From the NCBI GenBank assembly GCA_031269135.1, contig JAISZP010000328.1, positions 1 through 8,888 on the forward strand: a stretch of 8,888 nucleotides of DNA. The letters run 5' to 3'. The stretch comes from Deltaproteobacteria bacterium. GTDB lineage: Bacteria; Desulfobacterota; Desulfarculia; Adiutricales; Adiutricaceae. This document shows positions 6,686 through 8,888 of this stretch, one piece after another. The notes beneath the pieces are model-generated. The model made no database searches, had not been told where the DNA came from, and saw only the letters and a list, made by a program, of their open reading frames with translations. The stretch's first letter is position 1, and every line of letters begins with the position of its first letter. The translations under genes were made by a program, and so were the position numbers.

Positions 6686-7123
6686 TTACCAAGTGCCGGA
6701 AGCTAAATAACCGGTTTCGCTAGGCAGAAATTCTTTAACTTTATTTGTGGAGACGGAGCTGTTATAATGATAAGTTGTGCTGCCGTCTGCAGAGTGACGT
6801 ACGTCAAAAATGAAGCCGGCGGTGCCGTCAACGCCTACGGTTAGAGTAATGCCGCCATAAAAAACGTTAGGATCTTTCACAAGGCCCCAGCGGGTATTTA
6901 AGTGAGTATAGTTGGCGGTGTAGTCGTTGTTCTTGGCGTAAAAAGCTTCCTGAGCGGTTGCGATGTTGTGATAAGCGGACTGAGCTGCGGTGTCCTGAGC
7001 GCCTCTGCGATACTTGGCGTACTGGGGGATAGCGATGGCGGCCAAGATGCCGATGATGGCGACGACGATCAAAAGCTCGATAAGAGTGAAGCCTTCACGC
7101 TTCTGATTCAGTTTGTTGATCAT
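6686..7123 (-). CDS. pilA: Type IV pilin (major-pilin type prepilin)
   Basis: 145 residues with the class IVa prepilin signature. An 11-residue basic leader ends in Gly11, then mature [20 protein letters not shown] with Phe1 (to be N-methylated) and Glu5. PilD-type peptidase would cut after Gly11, leaving 134 residues. The hydrophobic N-terminal helix anchors in the inner membrane before assembly. The C-terminal globular part is rich in Ser, Thr, Asn and Tyr and contains no Cys, so the usual disulphide loop is absent. The start is fixed by AAGGAG (7136-7131), 7 nt from the ATG. A sigma-54 promoter lies about 100 bp upstream, as for many pilA genes. The gene is single, with its own terminator, and is followed by a glycosyltransferase. 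A pseudopilin is less likely given the strong dedicated promoter and terminator. Confidence 0.93.
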   Translation of the reverse strand: MINKLNQKREGFTLIELLIVVAIIGILAAIAIPQYAKYRRGAQDTAAQSAYHNIATAQEAFYAKNNDYTANYTHLNTRWGLVKDPNVFYGGITLTVGVDGTAGFIFDVRHSADGSTTYHYNSSVSTNKVKEFLPSETGYLASGTW

Positions 7124-7140
7124 GAATAATCTCCTTAAGA

Positions 7141-7178
7141 TTAAGCTTATATGCTTAAAAATGTTCAGGCCAAGCCTG
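7141..7178 (-). promoter_or_regulatory. Two small hairpins in the pilA leader
   Basis: CAGGC-CAA-GCCTG (7166-7178) and TTAAGC-N6-GCTTAA (7141-7158) lie in the predicted 90-nt 5' leader, the second ending 4 nt before the ribosome binding site. They could stabilise the pilin mRNA or tune its translation; this is inference from structure only. Confidence 0.4.
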
Positions 7179-7223
7179 ATGATTGTAAGTGCGAATGTGC
7201 GTCATTCGACGGAATCAGTCTAT

Positions 7224-7239
7224 TGCAAGCTAGAGGCCA
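7224..7239 (-). promoter_or_regulatory. Sigma-54 (-24/-12) promoter of pilA
   Basis: The minus strand reads TGGCCTCTAGCTTGCA, with TGGC at -24, TTGCA at -12 and exactly 10 nt between GG and GC. The predicted start is near 7213, giving a leader of about 90 nt. RpoN control of pilA through an NtrC-family regulator is well established in other bacteria. Confidence 0.78.
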
Positions 7240-7264
7240 AAAATTGCCGAATTTTTTGGCTAAA

Positions 7265-7274
7265 TGAAATTTCA
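7265..7274. repeat. TGAAATTTCA palindrome near the pilA -24 element
   Basis: A 10-bp perfect palindrome centred about 34 bp upstream of the pilA -24 GG. Its core GAAATTTC is the same as that of the 18-bp palindrome ahead of the kinase promoter. A further AAATTTCAT arm lies at 7306-7314, inverted relative to ATGAAATTT at 7264-7272. Confidence 0.35.
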
Positions 7275-7340
7275 GCTTATTATCAATGAATTATTTCGAT
7301 AGAAAAAATTTCATATTTCTTGCTTTTTCTAAGATCTAAA

Positions 7341-7373
7341 CACGTAAAAACATTAACTACCTGTTTTTACGTG
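7341..7373. repeat. Perfect 12-bp inverted repeat, candidate pilA enhancer
   Basis: CACGTAAAAACA (7341-7352) and TGTTTTTACGTG (7362-7373) are exact inverted arms around a 9-nt spacer. The centre is about 144 bp upstream of the predicted pilA start, the usual range for an NtrC-type activator site. A related palindrome, TTTACGTAAA, lies at 7473-7482. No T-run follows, so a terminator is less likely. Confidence 0.5.
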
Positions 7374-7418
7374 GGAAAGCGCTATGCTAAAAAAAATTGA
7401 AAATTCTTGGTTGGCAGG

Positions 7419-7465
7419 TTAACTTCAGAGAGATTTTGGCTTGCAAAACCCTCTAACGAAGTTAA
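7419..7465. repeat. Imperfect 47-bp inverted repeat
   Basis: Nested arms TTAACTTC/GAAGTTAA (7419-7426, 7458-7465), AGAG/CTCT (7427-7430, 7451-7454) and TTTTG/CAAAA (7434-7438, 7444-7448) surround a 5-nt loop. It has no adjacent gene end and no clear U-tract. Its role is unknown. Confidence 0.45.
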
Positions 7466-7767
7466 AGTTAATTTTACGTAAACCAAAACCTTCACTTGCT
7501 GAGTAATTTTCGGACACCCCGAGTCAACTAAAGGTTAAATGACTAAATTTATAAGCCTTTTCTTAAATTAGACTTAAATTATCTCTTAAACAGTAGTGCA
7601 TCAATAATATTGATTGCCCCTAAACTACTTAAAGAAACTTAATTTTGTGGTTTAGATAACTTTTCAAAACCGCTGTCGCTTTGTAGCCTTTTTTAGTCCA
7701 AAATGTTCACCGACAAAAGGCGCTTGACAAGCCAACGCATACCACCAAGCGAACCTCTCCGAAATCG

Positions 7768-7806
7768 CGATTTGCCGAGCCGCCGAGCAGACAGCGCGGC
7801 AAATCG
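7768..7806. repeat. 10-bp stem with 19-nt loop in non-coding DNA
   Basis: CGATTTGCCG (7768-7777) and CGGCAAATCG (7797-7806) are perfect inverted arms. There is no gene nearby on either strand that it would terminate. Confidence 0.4.
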
Positions 7807-7870
7807 ACCCTCCCCCCAAAAAACAGACTCGCCGACTGAGATTGTGAAAATCCCAAAACGGTTAAAACAG

Positions 7871-7931
7871 ACCTAAAACAACGGCGGGAAAAAGATGATT
7901 CTCCCCCTGTTCCGGGGCTTTTTTTTTGCCG
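7871..7931 (+). terminator. Terminator-like hairpin with nine T's, no gene ahead of it
   Basis: CCCC (7904-7907) can pair with GGGG (7914-7917), followed by C and nine T's (7919-7927). An outer pairing of CGGC...AAAAAG with CTTTTT...GCCG could enlarge the structure. The inner stem is short, so the strength is uncertain. It may insulate the downstream promoter or end an unrecognised small RNA. Confidence 0.4.
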
Positions 7932-8026
7932 AATCGCGACATCATAAACATCTCGTCTTGCGAAAGACCACCCGCCTGCTTCAGCGCAGAGGAAGCAATT
8001 TGGCCTTGGATTTTTTCAGCGTCACA

Positions 8027-8055
8027 TTGACAATCATCTATCTTTCGCCTATAAT
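8027..8055 (+). promoter_or_regulatory. Consensus sigma-70 promoter of the arsR-hgcA unit
   Basis: TTGACA (8027-8032) and TATAAT (8050-8055) are both exact consensus hexamers with the ideal 17-bp spacer. Transcription should begin near 8062. Such a strong promoter implies that output is set by repression. ATCTAT repeats at 8036-8041 and 8068-8073 flank the -10 and could be part of an operator, though this is weak. Confidence 0.88.
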
Positions 8056-8075
8056 ATATCGACACCTATCTATGC

Positions 8076-8087
8076 GAGAGGACTCTC
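8076..8087 (+). promoter_or_regulatory. Ribosome binding site inside a GAGAG/CTCTC palindrome
   Basis: GAGAGGACTCTC sits directly against the arsR ATG at 8088. The GAGAGGA part is the ribosome binding site, and GAGA can pair with TCTC around a 4-nt loop. It could be an ArsR operator half or a small hairpin limiting translation; neither is proven. Confidence 0.35.
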
Positions 8088-8408
8088 ATGGAACGTTACG
8101 CTCGATATGCGGGGCTGTTCAAAGCCTTATCCGACCCGAACCGTTTGATGATCGTCGATATGCTTTCCTGCGGCGAACTGTGCGCCTGCAAGATTTTGGA
8201 ACGGTTCGACATAACCCAGCCGACCCTCTCCCACCACATGAAAATCCTTTGCGATTGCGGACTGGTCAGTGGGCGAAAAGCGGGCAAATGGACTTACTAC
8301 TCCCTTGTCGAAAAGGCGGCGCAAGATTTCAAAGACTTTCTGAACGCCGTCATCACCGCCGAAGAGAACTGCGTTTGCGGCGCGGACAATAATGAGGAGT
8401 GCTGCTGA
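8088..8408 (+). CDS. ArsR/SmtB-family metalloregulator preceding hgcA
   Basis: 106 residues, the full length of the family, with a winged helix-turn-helix (recognition region about 42-60, 'ITQPTLSHHMKILCDCGLV'; wing 'GRKAGKWTYYSL'). The 'GELCACKIL' segment carries Cys32 and Cys34 in the position of the classic ELCVCDL As(III)/Sb(III) box, with Cys28 nearby. Further Cys pairs are at 55/57, 95/97 and 105/106. These proteins usually repress their own operon and release DNA when metalloid or metal binds. ArsR-like regulators are a known neighbour of hgcA. The gene has a consensus promoter, and its stop overlaps the hgcA start by one base (TGATG), so the two are translationally coupled. The ligand (arsenite, mercury or other thiophile) cannot be read from the sequence. 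Confidence 0.92.
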   Translation: MERYARYAGLFKALSDPNRLMIVDMLSCGELCACKILERFDITQPTLSHHMKILCDCGLVSGRKAGKWTYYSLVEKAAQDFKDFLNAVITAEENCVCGADNNEECC

Positions 8409-8888
8409 TGATGTTGCCGATGAGGGAAAATTGTCGTCGCCGATCGGACGGTTGCTGCGGCTCTCGGGCTATAGAAACCGTTTCCACGCATTTGACTTTC
8501 AAAGACAGATTGGGCGGCTTAAAAGTACGGTTGGGCATCGGGAGAATGCGTTATACCGTAAGTCCCGGGCTATATGCCGTCGGCGCCCCGGACGAGAAAT
8601 CTCCCGTATTGGTCAGCGCGAACTACAAGCTGACCTTCGACGCTTTGAGAAAAGAGTTGTCGGGAGCGAACTGTCGGCTGTTGCTGCTCGACACCAAGGG
8701 CGTCAATGTCTGGTGCGCGGCAGGAAAGAAAACATTCGGAACATCCGAATTGATACATCGCATTGAAGCGGTGAAACTTCCCGAGGTTGTGGCGCACAGA
8801 AAACTGATCGTGCCGCAACTTGGCGCTCCCGGCGTTAGCGCGCACGAGATAACGCGGCGCACGGGGTTTTCCGTCATCTATGGCCCGG
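8408..8888 (+). CDS. hgcA: Mercury methylation corrinoid protein HgcA, N-terminal part (cut by window end)
   Basis: The first 160 codons are visible. Residues 100-107 read NVWCAAGK, the diagnostic cap-helix motif of HgcA, with Cys103 as the cobalt-ligating cysteine of the corrinoid. Around it are segments typical of HgcA: 'GIGRMRYTVSPGLYAVG', 'PVLVSANYKLTFDALRKELSG', 'LLLLDTKGVNVW', 'KKTFGTSELIHRI' and 'PQLGAPGVSAHEITRRTGF'. HgcA transfers a methyl group from its corrinoid to Hg(II), with the ferredoxin HgcB reducing the cofactor. The family is about 340 residues, so the C-terminal membrane domain and probably hgcB lie past the edge. The ATG at 8408 overlaps the arsR stop and has GAGGAG at 8394-8399; a second ATG follows at 8411. 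The N-terminus is Cys/Arg-rich (residues 9-20) and not obviously conserved. The acetogenic CFeSP subunit is excluded by the Cys motif. Confidence 0.95.
   Translation, partial: MMLPMRENCRRRSDGCCGSRAIETVSTHLTFKDRLGGLKVRLGIGRMRYTVSPGLYAVGAPDEKSPVLVSANYKLTFDALRKELSGANCRLLLLDTKGVNVWCAAGKKTFGTSELIHRIEAVKLPEVVAHRKLIVPQLGAPGVSAHEITRRTGFSVIYGP

Larger units (their letters stand above)
7240..8026. other. Long non-coding region upstream of pilA and of the arsR-hgcA unit
   Basis: I see no gene, tRNA or mobile element in these 787 bases. The pilA-proximal part (to about 7700) is AT-rich and carries palindromes at 7265-7274, 7341-7373, 7419-7465 and 7473-7482. From about 7720 the composition becomes richer in G+C, with a 10-bp stem at 7768-7806 and a terminator-like hairpin at 7871-7931. 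Open frames on either strand here look like chance. Confidence 0.55.

Noticed and set aside
6902..7129. Plus-strand frame opposite the pilin
   Set aside because: It is antisense to the conserved pilin N-terminus; its composition reflects the complementary strand and it has no start signal.
7410..7430. Sigma-54-like TGGCAGG-N4-CTTCA on the plus strand
   Set aside because: The invariant GC at -12 is TC, and no gene lies downstream on that strand.
7895..8392. Plus-strand open frame of 165 codons
   Set aside because: It runs through the terminator-like T-tract and the consensus promoter, then overlaps the ArsR gene in another frame; the product is Arg/His-rich, typical of a shifted frame.
8392..8766. 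Plus-strand open frame of 124 codons
   Set aside because: It is an out-of-frame shadow of hgcA; the hgcA frame carries the diagnostic Cys motif.
8408..8888. Corrinoid iron-sulfur protein subunit of the acetyl-CoA pathway instead of HgcA
   Set aside because: The NVWCAAGK cap-helix motif with the cobalt-ligating Cys, and the ArsR neighbour, are characteristic of HgcA and absent from that subunit.

Overview
The window looks like a motile anaerobe of the Desulfobacterota/deltaproteobacterial type. The reasons are a flagellar rod gene, a sigma-54 two-component system with a soluble PAS kinase, a short-leader type IVa pilin of the kind common in that group, and an ArsR-regulated hgcA (mercury methylation corrinoid protein). 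The species cannot be named from the sequence.

Layout. (1) 1-101, minus strand: the first 33 codons of a flagellar rod/hook-family gene (probably flgF), with a strong ribosome binding site and a sigma-54 -24/-12 element just upstream. (2) 102-661: a divergent intergenic region with GTCGAA inverted repeats and a second sigma-54 promoter. (3) 662-3278, plus strand: a two-gene operon for a soluble PAS kinase and an NtrC-family activator (receiver, AAA+ with intact GAFTGA, Fis-type HTH), closed by a 14-bp stem terminator at 3299-3331. (4) 3388-7123, minus strand, read from right to left: type IV pilin pilA, a terminator, a DUF2723-type (GT-C fold) membrane glycosyltransferase with a TPR tail, and a small membrane protein of a conserved uncharacterised family. 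pilA has its own sigma-54 promoter. (5) 7240-8026: a long non-coding stretch rich in inverted repeats. (6) 8027-8888, plus strand: a consensus sigma-70 promoter, an ArsR-family repressor, and the first 160 codons of hgcA, overlapping by 1 nt and cut by the window edge.

How the parts fit. Three -24/-12 promoters (rod gene, kinase operon, pilA) surround one sigma-54 activator, so a shared flagellum/pilus regulon is a reasonable inference. The unexpected point is that the kinase has Gln where the phospho-accepting His of the H-box should be. The partner receiver also lacks one acidic-pocket residue and the switch Thr, while its AAA+ and DNA-binding parts are intact. This pair may therefore work without a normal phosphorelay.

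The pilin is followed by a glycosyltransferase related to protein O-mannosyltransferases, which suggests a pilin glycosylation cassette. That gene is far richer in A+T than its surroundings and mosaic along its length. The hgc locus is an independent unit with a housekeeping-type promoter.
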